64,000 nt of DNA. Source: Asterias amurensis (lineage: Eukaryota > Echinodermata > Asteroidea > Forcipulatida > Asteriidae). The notes beneath the pieces were generated by a model, which had not been told where the DNA came from, did not search any database, and was given only the letters and a program-made list of their open reading frames with translations. Within the stretch, counting starts at the first letter, position 1; each line of letters begins with the position of its first letter. A program made the position numbers and the translations under genes. The DNA is taken from positions 13,479,285 to 13,543,284 of the forward strand of contig NC_092651.1 in NCBI RefSeq assembly GCF_032118995.1. The letters are read 5' to 3'. Positions 10,401 through 20,742 of the stretch are shown here, piece by piece.

Positions 10401-13400
10401 TTCATGTGACAAGGATGTGTTTTCTTTCATTATTATCTCGCAACTTCGATGACCGATTGAGCTCAAATTTTCACAGGTTTGTTATTTTATGCATATGTTG
10501 AGATACAGCAAGTGAGAAGACTGGTCTTTGAGAATTACCAATAGTGTCCAGTTTTTTTAATCCGTTGTGTGATTCATGAAAAATAGTATTTAAAAAAACC
10601 ATGCATAACTTGAAGCATGAAACACATTGTCCTTAAGCATTTTGTATTGCGGTGTTTTGTTCTGTTTTCAGCTACAATTTTATCGAGTCTATAACTTAAT
10701 TTCAGAGGGAATAATTTCACGGAAACAATGGTTCTAGTACTCTATTTGCATTTTCGTTATAAGTTATTTTTTAAACTAAAATGAATAAATATTAATGACT
10801 ACTTATCCTTTACAATCCCTTGTGTATATTAAATATACATAGAAAGCTTTAAACTTAATGGGTTTTTCTTTAATTATTATTATTTAAAATGCTCTTAACG
10901 CACGTTGTTTCTCCAAAAGCAGCCAGGAAGTTCGTTCAAGCGAGTTAATTGTTTATGATAATGACAGTCGTCTCGGATCTAACAAGCTATTAGGGTTTTA
11001 TTGTTTCGATAAATCTCACAGATTGACCTAACGTGGCTAAACGTAATAATGATATCGTTAGTTGGCATATATCTTTATATCTAATTTATTGTCCACTCAG
11101 ATTTACCTGACGTGGCTAAACGTAATAATGATATCATTAGTTGGCATATTTCGTTATTTCGGCTGTACTACTGGCATGGGATTCAACATGGTAGAGCTTA
11201 GCCTTGATCAAGGCGCTACAGCCAGCCGCGATCTGCAAAATCCCAGTCCCCATCACTGAATTCCACCAGTGCACCCCCATACATAACACAGTGCATATAA
11301 TACGTATACAGCGTATGTACACACATACGTACTGTACATGTACATGTACCATCTGTATACGGTACACTTACGGTACATGGGTACCTCCTAAGTAGCGCCT
11401 TGATGGTTTTGTATCTGCCAAAATTTAGGGCGGAGCTCATTATGCTAATGTTTACTAACAACCCGTTCTCATTGGTTGTTGGTTGACCTATAAACTCTCG
11501 ATGCGATGTCAATCACAACGTTCTGCAAGCACTCGCACACATGTGCTCGTCGACGTAATTGTAAACAAACCGTGGTTGTAGTTGCAATGGCGGCGGGCGA
11601 GGGAGAAATCCCTACTAGTAAAACAAAACAGTAAGTCGCTGGAAATCAGTGGTGTATAATTTGCAACACAACTACAGAAACTTTCAACAAAATATAACAA
11701 CCGCGTTTAATGCATCAATCATGGGTTTAGAAATAGAAGGAAGAAAATTAGAACATGTGAAATGTGTTTGAGAAAGGTTAAAAAAGTATCCAGGTGTCAT
11801 GGGTTTCCGGCAAGATGGCTACTTGGTAAGAATTCTTAGGTGTTGGGCATATGACAGTACAACACACCCCATCCCCTTGAAGCACAAACACAGAACAGAT
11901 GAGATAAGAAACCCAGCTGTTTATTTTGTCTTAATGTAGACATATATTATTTATTACGTTTCTCGCGGTAAATCAAAGTTGAGGATCGAAAATATGTGTT
12001 GTCGAAAACATACCAGACGGTAGAAGATGGCGTGTGGCTGAACAACAACTACAAGTAAAGTTCACATTCATAAACAAACTCTTGCCATACTACTAGTACT
12101 ACACTACAACGTTACACTTATAGTACAGCAGCTTTAAATTCAGGGACAAATCTATCAGCTACGTTGTAATTATGATGCTAGTCCTCGTGTTATAATGAAA
12201 CGCAAGACAACGGAAGTTGTTCGAAGTTGTTCAACACCATTACCGACCGGGCGAGTCTTGTCCGGCTCACCCGTCCGGCAGCGCATTCAGACCCCTTACA
12301 ATTATAGCTAATATACACACACCACGCTCTCGACACTGCTATAAAAAGCACGTATTACAGTACATGTCCATACAGCTAGCGTACAGCGTACACACACACA
12401 CACACACGCATGCATGCATGGACGTGGCATGATTGCTCGCAGTAATACGTCATTCTCAATCGCGCCTGTGATTGGCCAATGTTTAGAATGACACGCCCAC
12501 ATCATGAATACCCTTTTATCGGAATTCCGATAAAGCTTTACAATCCCATCAAGGCTGTTGTTTGAGCCACGTGTGCGAGGTTGAAAGTAGAAAGACACGA
12601 CCGTACTCACGACTACGCTATACTGTTCTCGCTGTACAATGTATGGTAATGTACATTTGTGTATGCACTGCATGCGTGTGCAGCGAACCGGGCCGGGGAA
12701 CAGTACGTCAACAGCCTTGATCAAGGCTAGGTAGAGCTCGGAGTAAACCAAGATCCTAGCCTTTTTACTTTTCTTTTTTTTCTTCCGAAATGTGCTGAAT
12801 ATATTATTTCGGTGTAGACTTCTTCCAAGTTGTACACAAAGTCGATCCTTCAAACGATAAATTTGTTTGAAATTGACAGTTTAGCAGAATTGGTACTCAC
12901 TGGGCAGAACACTCAAAGTGGTTTTATATGATTTGTATATACATTTTTGTTTAGGGGCCTTGTTTATATGCCGTTAAACTCGTGTGTCAAATTTCCATCT
13001 TAAAAGCTTTTTTAATGAATGACATTTCCGGACCTTCTCGGGGGATGATTTTAGGTATGTTATGATTGGTAACGTGATCAGTATAATCACAGGGCTTACA
13101 ACATCAACAAAAAAACTCTTAAAAGGTGAAAAACACTCATTGGTAGTTTTTGCGTGTATCGACTTTGCTGTGTAGATTTTCTTCTTTGAGAACTTTAGGA
13201 CGGTATTGCTTTTAAAAGTTTACTCTTCTGTACTATTCTTCTGTTCATATGTTTACTGTGTCGTCATTTAACATTCGAGAGAGACTCTGTTATAGGGTCG
13301 AAACGTCGGGCCACTGGCAATTTTTATTTTTGCAAAAAAGATTTAAAAGAAATATTGTTGAATCTATAGATGACTGTACATGTTGACTATAATTTGATAA

Positions 13401-15626
13401 CATAAAACCAAGCACAGCTTTCTGCCCATTAAAGAAAAACTGTTTAAATGGAACATAACATTTGTGAGCATCTGTTCATTTAGTATCACAAACATTTACA
13501 AGCTTGGATTTTCATAAACAAATTATTTTGCGTAACCACTTAGGTTAAAACACTTAGATTTAAACAATTTAAACACACAAACAAAATGGTAACTCGATGG
13601 CACTATCTGAAACGTTCGTAACGAAGTTTAACTTAACAGTCAGAATAGACCATCATACATTCTGGTTGAATCCACACACAGTAGCTAAAAGAATTGTTCC
13701 ACTATAATGTAGTCGACTCTCCTTTAACAACTTTTTTTGAAAAACACACTAGAAATCAGGGCTTGTGCGAGGTTGATGCCGGTTCACATACATTACAAAT
13801 TTAAAGTCTTCCTTATGAATGGGCTGTAATTTTTATAAGGTTTTTGTTTTTATTTTGTTTCACTCGCAGCTTTCATGTGTAGAATAGGTAGCAGTTACTG
13901 GCAACCAACGTGAAGCCTGTGGGCAGTTTTCTTTGTGCCAATTAAATAAATAGAACCAAACAAAAATTATTCAAATTATGAAGAAGAAAAAAAACCTAAA
14001 ACTAGTATACGGCATAAACATTCAGATGTGTCAAGTACCAGCAGTAGTTTATAACGACCTTGTTTTGTGCCTCATTTGAGAAAATTTGACCTCTTAATAC
14101 TATCAACGAAATAAAGAGCGGCAGTTTATTTGTTGTGAAAGATACAGATTTTTAAGGGTTGAATAAAGAATTCACTAGAGTAGGATTTGAACCAAAGAAC
14201 TCCGGATGGACGTGCCGGCGCACTACAAACTGAGCTATCTAGCTCTATATTAGCGGTGTCTCGATTTTGTCCATATCTTTGTTCAGGGTTGCCATGAACT
14301 TACACACAAACCTCAAACCAATCCAAACTATGACTGGCCAAAGTTTATGACGGTTATGCCCGAAATTTTCACCGAACCTTAATTTGCATAACAACCGTTT
14401 TGTGCACATACCAACGGTGAGATGTGGGTAAATGGATGTGTGAATACAAGTTTGATAGAAAGGATCATTGAACATGATTAAGTAAACCCAAATTGTACAT
14501 TGCCCAATATAAACGATTGTATGAGCTGTACATTGCCACGTTTATAAAGGATGGTAATGGTAGCCATTCCCATGAAAATTTGTAAATTGCTGGCTGACAC
14601 AATAGACCCTTATCATATATTGAGTCCATCTCGGTCATGTTCCTTTGGATCGAACACATAATGAATGCTAATAGTAATTTTGTAAATAGGAACCAGACTC
14701 TTTTGTTCTTCAAGCCTCAGTTTGGTAGTGTTGATATCAATGTGATAAATTTACGAAAGCTGCACCACGACAACGGCGGGCAAAGAGGGACGCCGAGCCT
14801 TATTTTAACTGGTGGCGTGACGCATACGCACTTTTGCGTCAGCCAATTAAGTACTAAACTCTATCGTTTGTCTGTACCTATGCATGCAAAATGCATGATA
14901 TTTCAAGGATGGGGATATAGCTTTTGGTCCCCATTAATATTGATGAAGATCAATAGATTTAATAACCATTTATCTCTATTAGTGCCAATAACCCAGCATC
15001 AGAGTGCACTCGTGCAGCTGGGTTAGAGTTCATAATTTCATATACAGCCATGTATATAAATGCTAGGTCTGCAGTAATCATGGCGAAACACAGGTGGTCT
15101 TATGTTATAAAAATAACATTCAATTGGTATTTGGAGAGAAAAAAACCCGTATGCGCTTACAATAATTTAATTAATTGCCAATTCTACAAAAGTACAGATT
15201 GTTTACGTCTCATTTGACATAAAACGTATTCGCGGAATTCTTTTCATTCCATGACGTTTTGGAAGCTGTTAAAAGTATCAATTGCAATACCAACATCTAA
15301 CACCGTACCTACCGTCGTGTCTTGCTATAGGCCGGGTTGGTCACATACTTAATCCCGTGAAGAGTTGTATTCTCTACGAAATTATGAAACAGTTCTTGTT
15401 TTCTCTCAAGGAGTTGTACGATTGCCCCCCTCCGTTTATTATCTGGAACCTCATCATTCTCTTCATCCTTCTCTTCGTCTTTCTCTTCATCTTTCTCTTC
15501 ACCTTTCTCTTCATCTTTCTCTTCGTCTGATGCAGCAGATGAAGTATTCTCGTCTTCACTGAGGTTTTCTTGTTGATCGAGGCTAACTATGTTCATTTCT
15601 AGTTGATTGACGTTAATGCACTCCAT
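4480..15626 (-). CDS. DEG/ENaC family sodium channel subunit (ASIC-like), complete, 8 exons, 540 aa
   Basis: Amiloride-sensitive trimeric Na+ channel family with two TM helices and a large cysteine-rich extracellular loop. Exons on -: 15626-15313, 9621-9036, 8567-8469, 7812-7659, 7211-7125, 6109-5980, 5598-5507, 4640-4480. They sum to 541 codons with every phase matching. The start ATG at 15626 has A at -3 and G at +4. Residues 34-59 are a DEEK-type acidic/lysine repeat; the gating His-Gly is at 80-81 (TTLHGIKYV); TM1 is about 106-125; then EFPKVIICN, the thumb/cysteine cluster (ACMMECITN, CGCITPYMSG, CECNTPC) and TM2 from about 489, with a GGS selectivity-type motif at 499-501 (SIGGEMGLLLGGS). 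Length fits ASIC/FaNaC proteins (about 500-560). The donor of exon 5 (GTGCCA) is weak but is the only one giving the right phase. Ligand (proton, peptide or other) cannot be inferred. Confidence 0.93.
6253..6463. mobile_element. MITE with 17-bp perfect terminal inverted repeats
   Basis: TATAGACGATGTGACCT at the left is repeated exactly in inverse at the right (AGGTCACATCGTCTATA). The 211-bp body is CpG-rich with TGACGTCA and AGAGGGCGG motifs. TA dinucleotides at both edges fit a TA target site, but they are also part of the inverted repeat. Sits in a channel-gene intron. Confidence 0.75.
6754..7000 (-). mobile_element. tRNA-derived SINE, family 1, fullest copy on minus strand
   Basis: Read on -, a tRNA-like head carries an A-box-like TAGTCTAGTTGGTAAGAC and a B-box GGGTTCAAATCCC. 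The tail has the CACAGGACTCGGGAAGTACT and TATACAGTGCTAACACACAT segments. It lacks the pairing and discriminator features needed for a working tRNA gene. Related copies are at 2716-2912 and 62847-63020, with pieces at 23556, 25680 and 48250. Confidence 0.75.
8060..8235 (-). mobile_element. tRNA-derived SINE, family 2 (class II tRNA-like), fragment
   Basis: Contains AGCAATGGTTAAGTGCCTAG followed by an anti-B-box GGGATTTGAACCCACACC and GAACTAGACCGCTCGAAACAC. Same layout as the longer copy at 21440-21850. Lies in an intron of the channel gene. Confidence 0.55.
10208..10560. mobile_element. TTAA-flanked foldback MITE, complete copy
   Basis: TTAA at 10208-10211 and 10557-10560 flank a body whose left end GCAGTGGACACTATTGGTAA is inverted at the right end as TTACCAATAGTGTCCAG. 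The middle holds GAGACCTCAGATTTAGAA and its inverted partner TTTTGAGGTCTTGAAATCA. Five more copies occur in the window. Confidence 0.85.
11021..11150. repeat. Two-unit tandem duplication, 79-bp offset
   Basis: GATTGACCTAACGTGGCTAA at 11021 recurs with few changes at 11100, both running on to TTGGCATAT. About 51 bases are shared, with a 28-base unrelated spacer. Confidence 0.7.
11400..11590 (+). promoter_or_regulatory. Possible promoter region with inverted CCAAT box and octamer-like motif
   Basis: GGGCGGAGC, ATTATGCTAATG (octamer-like) and CTCATTGGTTG (inverted CCAAT) stand within 110 bases of each other. They lie upstream of ATGGCGGCGGGCGAG at 11587. This fits a housekeeping-type promoter for the candidate gene starting there; no transcript evidence. 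Confidence 0.25.
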
Positions 15627-16625
15627 AATCTTGTTGTTTGATGAAAGGTGCTCCCACACGTTGTGGCGCTTGGCGTATCTTTCTCGCCTGCTATACAAGG
15701 CAGAGGATGAGTGATGTTTTCTTGTGAGTTGTTATTATATAGTAGATAATGATACATATGCATAAGTCGTCATATCGTCATCATACCGTTGCATTTCCAT
15801 TGGTCACGGATCCTTGATTTTTATTCACAGTTTCTACAAGGATTGGGCCTCACAGCTTATAAAAACAGACTCATGGCAGTGGACGCAATTACTGGTATAG
15901 GCCTAACATTTTAATTGTACTGTGGTCTCAGCTAGCTCAGTTTGCACACTTTTATTTATTTGTCAAATTAACGAGTGTTATGTGTGAAATGATTTAATGT
16001 AAATGCCAATGTCATTTTTTATGGGTTTTAATGTGTAAAGTTAATGTTGAGAGCCAGTTTGAAGAAGTGACAATCGTTGGAGATGGCTCTCCAATGTTCG
16101 AGCTGTTCCAATTCAAGTTGAGAAATCAGATTGCTGACAATCTTTCATGTTGGTATTCTTTAAAACAAATCTGGCAGATAGCCTTTGAACCCCCTTGAAC
16201 TGAAGTTCGTATAAATGTTATAGCTATGATCAAAGGATCCCATAATATTGTTGAGCGCTATTATACTCTAGTCTAAACAAATGTCTTATTCTGGCCATTG
16301 ATTTGACTTTAAACGAACATCTTTAGAGGTTTCTACACAACATTCCAAGGATTTGATTTGCTTTTGTAGCAACTTGTTGATGTGTCCTTAACTTATTGTT
16401 TGGCTCTAGGAATGTGTGATTTTGGGAATTGTTTCGAGTGTTAATTGTGTCTCTCAATTTTTACGTTGTGACGATTGGTTTCATCTTGTAAATACTTTTC
16501 ATAGCGTAACATTCCGAAATGTTGAAAGTCATATGCAGAACGTTCCACATACACCGAGGCGACTAATGCCTTATTTAAAGGTCATGGCTGTAGGTCTATG
16601 CCACACATGGTTTCTCTGGATATAA
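11587..16625 (+). CDS. Candidate small three-exon gene of unknown function, antisense to the channel gene 5' part
   Basis: Proposed exons 11587-11630, 15831-15894 and 16410-16625 (TAA) join in frame to 107 residues. Exon 1 reads MAAGEGEIPTSKTK and ends at a good donor, CA|GTAAGT. Exon 2 follows the strong acceptor TTTTTATTCACAG and reads FYKDWASQLIKTDSWQWTQL; its donor GTATAG is weak. Exon 3 follows GTTTGGCTCTAG and runs through CVSQFLRCDDWFHLVN. An AATAAA at about 16910 could end the transcript. The second exon lies about 200 bases upstream of the channel start codon, so the two transcripts would be interleaved. I recognise no family. Equally possible is a chance combination, since each exon is short. 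Confidence 0.3.
12390..12420. repeat. (CA)n followed by (GCAT)n, alternating purine-pyrimidine
   Basis: A TACACACAC run passes directly into GCATGCATGCATG, about 30 bases of uninterrupted alternating purine-pyrimidine. Such tracts can adopt Z-DNA. Confidence 0.7.
13180..13345. repeat. Interspersed repeat with GTCGAAACGTCGGGCC motif
   Basis: AGAGACTCTGTTATAGGGTC then GAAACGTCGGGCCA. The same combination occurs inverted at 60815-60905 (GGCCTGACGTTTCGACACTA ... AGACTCGCTATAGAGTCGAA). Element ends are not clear. Confidence 0.45.
14155..14340 (-). mobile_element. tRNA-derived SINE, family 3
   Basis: On -, GAGCTAGATAGCTCAGTTTG gives an A-box-like start and GGTTCAAATCCTA a B-box-like motif. The adjoining TGTCCATATCTTTGTTCAGG segment recurs at 24360-24395. 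Not a functional tRNA gene as far as can be judged. Confidence 0.55.
14602..14775. mobile_element. MITE-like element, family CCATCTTGG, copy 2 (decayed right end)
   Basis: Shares ATAGACCCTTATCAT, GGTCATGTTCC, ATAATGAATGCTAA and CCAGACTCTTTTGTTCTTC with the copy at 1212-1390. The right inverted repeat is degraded to AAAGCTGCACCACGAC. Confidence 0.6.
15408..15530 (-). repeat. In-frame simple repeat encoding the acidic DEEK tract of the channel N-terminus
   Basis: The + strand reads as repeated TTCTCTTCATC/TTCGTCTTTC units of about 12 bases. On - they encode repeated Asp-Glu-Glu-Lys, with one Gly and one Asn variant, in the cytoplasmic N-terminus just before the conserved HG region. Because the unit is a multiple of three, length change would keep frame. 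Confidence 0.75.
15627..15830. other. 5' flank of the channel gene
   Basis: Region upstream of the channel start codon. The reading frame stays open on - above the chosen ATG without another ATG until about 15698. So either this is 5'UTR or a further coding exon joins at a TATAG/AGCAG acceptor near 15690. The ATG at 15626 is preferred for its context. Confidence 0.4.
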
Positions 16626-17869
16626 TGCAGAAAAGACATACTCTTGATGTTATCCCATCGGATATGTCAATGTTACAGCAAAAAGAGTATGTCCAAGTAC
16701 TTAGCATTGAGGGACACCGTATGTTGTGTGTGGAAGATAAAGATGCTCATTCTACGAATGACTCTTTTAAACTCGGGCTGCGACGTTGTAATAGAAAGGT
16801 CTATATCTGTAACTTGACTATCAATATGCCTTAGGTATTGACAGGCTGAGCCAAACCTTTAACAATAGCAGGGGGTCTTGTAAACTCTGAATCATCTTAT
16901 TCGTGTGGAATAAACATGTTTTAAATCATAGTTGCTCCGTGTTCAAAATAACCTTTTGATTGGCCCTAATACTGCAATAAATATTAATGGTAGTCATTGT
17001 TCTTGACCTGATAATTACAAAAACACTGAGGAAATTCAAAGTATCGGTCTAGCGCTTTTATCAACCATAACTTATTAAGGACACCTCTAGACACAGTTGT
17101 ACCGATTAGCACTATAATTAGTGATCAATATTTAATCTAAAACTTTTTCTTTTCTTTTTTAGTTATCAATAGTTTTGTTCGGACGTGATGGTTATTTTCC
17201 TGAATATTGTGACTAGTTCAGATCGTGTCCCTCGCTTTGCAAGGCCAAAACACGTCGCATTCCTATACAAAACCAATGTCTTGCAGTTTGTACACTTACA
17301 AAGTCACAAAACTGTCTCGAAAACTTGAGCATCAACTAAAGATGTTAACTATATTTTTATGAACACACAGACTTTTAAAAATACTTTGTTAGACCTGTTC
17401 AGTGAACATTGTTTTCGGTTTTCAATATCTTGTTTATGTAGTAACACTCAAAATATTTTCGTATGAAAGACCACTCGAAATCAAATGACAAAAAAACCTT
17501 GTAAATAAAATTTCAAATATTTTATTGTTATTCATGAGAGTCGTTAACATATCTTTGGCTTTCTGTTTAACAGATGGCAAGAAAACAATCTTAAATTAGT
17601 TAAACAGTCGCTGTTTTCCATTTTCACTGAAAAATATGAAAAGTTTAAAAATCATATTAAATTAATCAACTTAATAATGATAAAATCAGTATATGAGTTG
17701 ATATTGAAGTTCTATTTTGTGCAACGAAACATCCAGTTGATTTACAACAGAGTAAACAGTTTGTGGAGAAATTGCATCGTTTTTACAACTGCCTCCGAGC
17801 ATGTTGATGTTTGAACTGAAAAGCTCTCACTTTCCCTTAGATTTCACACATTTCTAATGAGGAGTTCTG

Positions 17870-18010
17870 TTAAAGGCACTGCTTACGTTTAGTTATTGTC
17901 ACAGACCAGTTCTCCCACTTGGTGTATCCCAACATATGCATAAATAACAAATCAAATCTGTGAGAATGTTTTGATCGATTGGTCATCGAATTGGTCATTT
18001 GAAGGCAGTG
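17870..18010. mobile_element. TTAA-flanked foldback MITE, truncated copy
   Basis: Starts TTAAAGGCACTGC and includes CACTTGGTGTATCCCAACA and GATCGATTGGTCATCGAA from the family. The second half and right terminus are missing. Confidence 0.7.
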
Positions 18011-18476
18011 ACATGCATACACATCATAAAGGAAAAGAGGACGGATAACACTTTTTAAAACAATTATAACAAATTATAACAAACACAATTTCATATTTGT
18101 TCAGCATCTACAGTGTATCATCTTCCCCTTACTGAGGAACCTGAATATGGCACTTAACAAGCAGGAGTTCGACAAAACTTAACCCTGCTGACACAGCAGC
18201 CATCTTTGTCTGGTATCTGGCATGCAATGTAATGATTCTAATGCTGACTTATAAATTCCCAAACGGGCCAGCCTATTTCTTTTCGGCCTAAAGAACAGTG
18301 ACATTGGTTAATACACAAATAGATAATGTGACTGGCTATGATAAATACTTTAACTATTTACAAGTTGTGTTTTTAAGGGATTGGTTTTTAATGAGTTCAT
18401 TTTCCCAATACCAAGTACAGTTACATCTTCATGTAACTATTGACATTTTTCAGAGACGGTTTTTGTTTTATTTTTT

Positions 18477-18562
18477 TATGAATCCATTGTTTCATAAAAT
18501 GTTGTTGTCGAGAAAGTTATGAACCCATTGTTTCATAAAATATTGTGGTCGAGAAAGTTATG
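18477..18562. repeat. 43-bp tandem duplication
   Basis: TATGAATCCATTGTTTCATA at 18477 is repeated immediately as TATGAACCCATTGTTTCATA, each unit ending TCGAGAAAGT. Only a few mismatches separate the units. Confidence 0.75.
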
Positions 18563-19206
18563 TACAGAAACAAATCTATAAACTCGAGGATACCAACTTG
18601 TTGATAAAATTTGAGGATTTAAAATAAACGCAGATTTCAAAACACCAAATCTGCCCTTTGTTTCTTAAGGATAAGGCTTAATGTCATTATTTACCATTGA
18701 ACTTTTACCTCAAACAATAAACAAAAATCATCAACTACTTGTTACTGTTTTCGGTAAACATTACAACTTCTATGTACACGTCAATTTACATTTAGTTATT
18801 ACTTGTGACACTAATTGGCAGTACAAAAGTATTTCTACAATATTTCAGTGCAAGGTTTGAGCGGGGACACGTAGTTTTTACAGAATAGCAAAGACAAGGC
18901 ACATAGAAGCAGAACAAACCTGTCACACATTCACATCATGCTTTAAACTGCATCGATTCCCATGACATTGGTACTATTAAGAAAAAAATCTTTTATGTCA
19001 AGTTTGACTGACTATGACTCCCTTTTGTTTAAACAACTGTTAAAAATGCAATGTGGTAGCCCAGCTATCCATTGGGATTTATTTGGAAGGTTTTTGAAAT
19101 AACAGATGTCCATCTTTTCAAAACTATTTTCAGCTGCTCAAAGCTTTTGTGGTTGCAGGTAACTAATACAGAAAACACTTTTGAAGAATATGCTTTTATG
19201 ATTAAA

Positions 19207-19647
19207 GAAATGACCACTGATCATGCAATACAATTACCACTAGCCATGCAAAGCAATGGCCTATAGTCTTGCAATGCAATGACCACTAGCCATGTAACGC
19301 AATGACCACTGATCATGCAATGTAATGACCACTAGTCATGCAAAGCAATGACCTACAGTCTTGCAATGCAATGACCACTAGCCATGCAACGCAATGACCA
19401 CTGATCATGCAATGTAATGACCACTAGTCATGCAAAGCAATGACCACTAGTCTTGCAATGCAATGACCACTAGCCATGCAATGTAATGACCACTAGTCAT
19501 GCAAAGCAATGACCACTAGTCTTGCAATGCAATGACCACTGATCATGCAATACAAAGAACACTTGTAAGGCAATGCAATGACCACTAGCCAAGCAATCCA
19601 ATGACCAATGATCAAGCAATGTAATGACCACTAGTCATGCAATGCAG
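19207..19647. repeat. 23-bp minisatellite, about 19 units, with four-unit higher-order pattern
   Basis: Units of the form AATGACCACTAGTCATGCAA plus three bases repeat without spacers. Four recurring variants (CTGATCATGC, CTAGTCATGC, CTAGTCTTGC, CTAGCCATGC) appear in the same order more than once, giving a 92-bp higher-order period. The last five or so units are more diverged. Directly repeated unit without spacers, so not a CRISPR. Confidence 0.9.
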
Positions 19648-20437
19648 TATTCTTGTGGGAGAACAGCATTTCAACACTGATGCCAACCCCCCCCCCCCCC
19701 GCCCTCATTTCGAGCTGTAACTCTCTAAGCGTGAGCAGTTTGGGACCTGGACATTAAATACATTATTGACTAAATATTCATACTAATAATGCAAAAAGAT
19801 TAATGATGTTCACTCAATTACTGTTTCCTGCATAGCCATTTTTTACACACCATTTGCCTTTATAAATGAGGAAATTAGTCGGAATGCACTGTTAAGAAAG
19901 ACTTAAAAAATATAAATATTAATTCAGGCATGGAAAAAACATTAAAGTTCAGGCACCGACATAAAACATTTACATGGAAAATCACCTTATATCAAATCAT
20001 ACAAGAAAATCGAGTTGGTTCATGTGCTGTAGGTAATTACACAGGAAATGAAAATTTACAAAATAGTCGCAGACAGTGTTTATGTATTTGTGTGATCAAC
20101 CATATGCATTAAACATCTAACCTGTGAACATTTGGGCTAAATCCTTTGTGTAAGTCGGAAGAAAATGTGAAAAACCATGCCGATTTTTAGCATGTCAACA
20201 CACTGTCCTAAATTTGTGTTTTAACAACTGAAATCAGCTGTGGCGTTTTATTCGGGTTTTTATTTACAGTTTTCGCGAATGTGACTTCATTTTTTAAAGA
20301 AAATACATTCTAGAAAAAAGGCTTTCTGGTATGAACTTCGTAACCAGTAAGTTTCAAGACAAAAATCATTCACATGAAGCACATCAAGCAGACACCTTAA
20401 ACATTTGATGGCTAATGAGTGACATAACTCCAGGCTT

Positions 20438-20615
20438 ATAGACCTTTATCATGCTGTCACCATCTTGGTCATGTTTCCTGTTTCCAATAACAGTAATGAA
20501 TGCTGAAATTCATTGCACAAACATGGCACCAGACTTTTATTTCGTCCAGCCTCAGTTTGGTTACGATGAGTTGGAATGGAGGAAAATCAAGATGGCCAAA
20601 ACGTTAAGGTCTGTA
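20438..20615. mobile_element. MITE-like element, family CCATCTTGG, copy 3
   Basis: Left end ATAGACCTTTATCATGCTG and CCATCTTGG; right end CAAGATGGCCAAAACG and AAGGTCT. The interior CCAGACTTTTATTTCGTCC and CCTCAGTTTGGTTACG match the copy at 1212-1390. Lies just past the 3' end of the TBC gene. Confidence 0.65.
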
Positions 20616-20742
20616 GCCCTTAAGTCAATGCTGTTTTTAAACCTTTTACAAGTACTGGCAGAACAATATTTGCATTAAAAAAAAACTGCAAATAGTTCCT
20701 GGACACAAACAGAAACATACTTTAAATGCTTGGATCTTTGCT

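Larger units (their letters stand above)
9622..15312 (-). other. Large first intron of the channel gene (5.7 kb)
   Basis: No exon of the channel gene is visible in this stretch. It holds a complete TTAA-flanked foldback element, a two-unit tandem duplication, a CpG-containing segment around 11400-12750, a (CA)n/(GCAT)n tract, a tRNA-like SINE and a CCATCTTGG MITE. It also contains the proposed first exon of an antisense gene at 11587. Confidence 0.7.
16626..20742. other. AT-rich region between the channel and TBC genes
   Basis: No recognisable protein gene. Contains a truncated TTAA-type element, a 43-bp tandem duplication, a 23-bp minisatellite, a run of about 14 C at 19687 and a CCATCTTGG MITE; the rest is simple AT-rich sequence. 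The frame open at 16598-16834 on + (78 codons) overlaps the proposed third exon out of frame and is unexplained. Confidence 0.6.

Noticed and set aside
12308..12853. 181-codon open frame on minus
   Set aside because: It crosses the (CA)n/(GCAT)n tract and CpG-rich block, has no recognisable motif and reads as low-complexity at its C-terminus. Most likely a chance frame.
14175..14250. Functional tRNA gene on minus
   Set aside because: Tandem with a SINE-type tail shared with 24245-24430, and arm pairing is poor. Treated as tRNA-derived SINE.
19207..19647. CRISPR-like regularly spaced repeat
   Set aside because: The units are contiguous 23-bp tandem repeats with no unique spacers in a eukaryotic genome, so it is a minisatellite.
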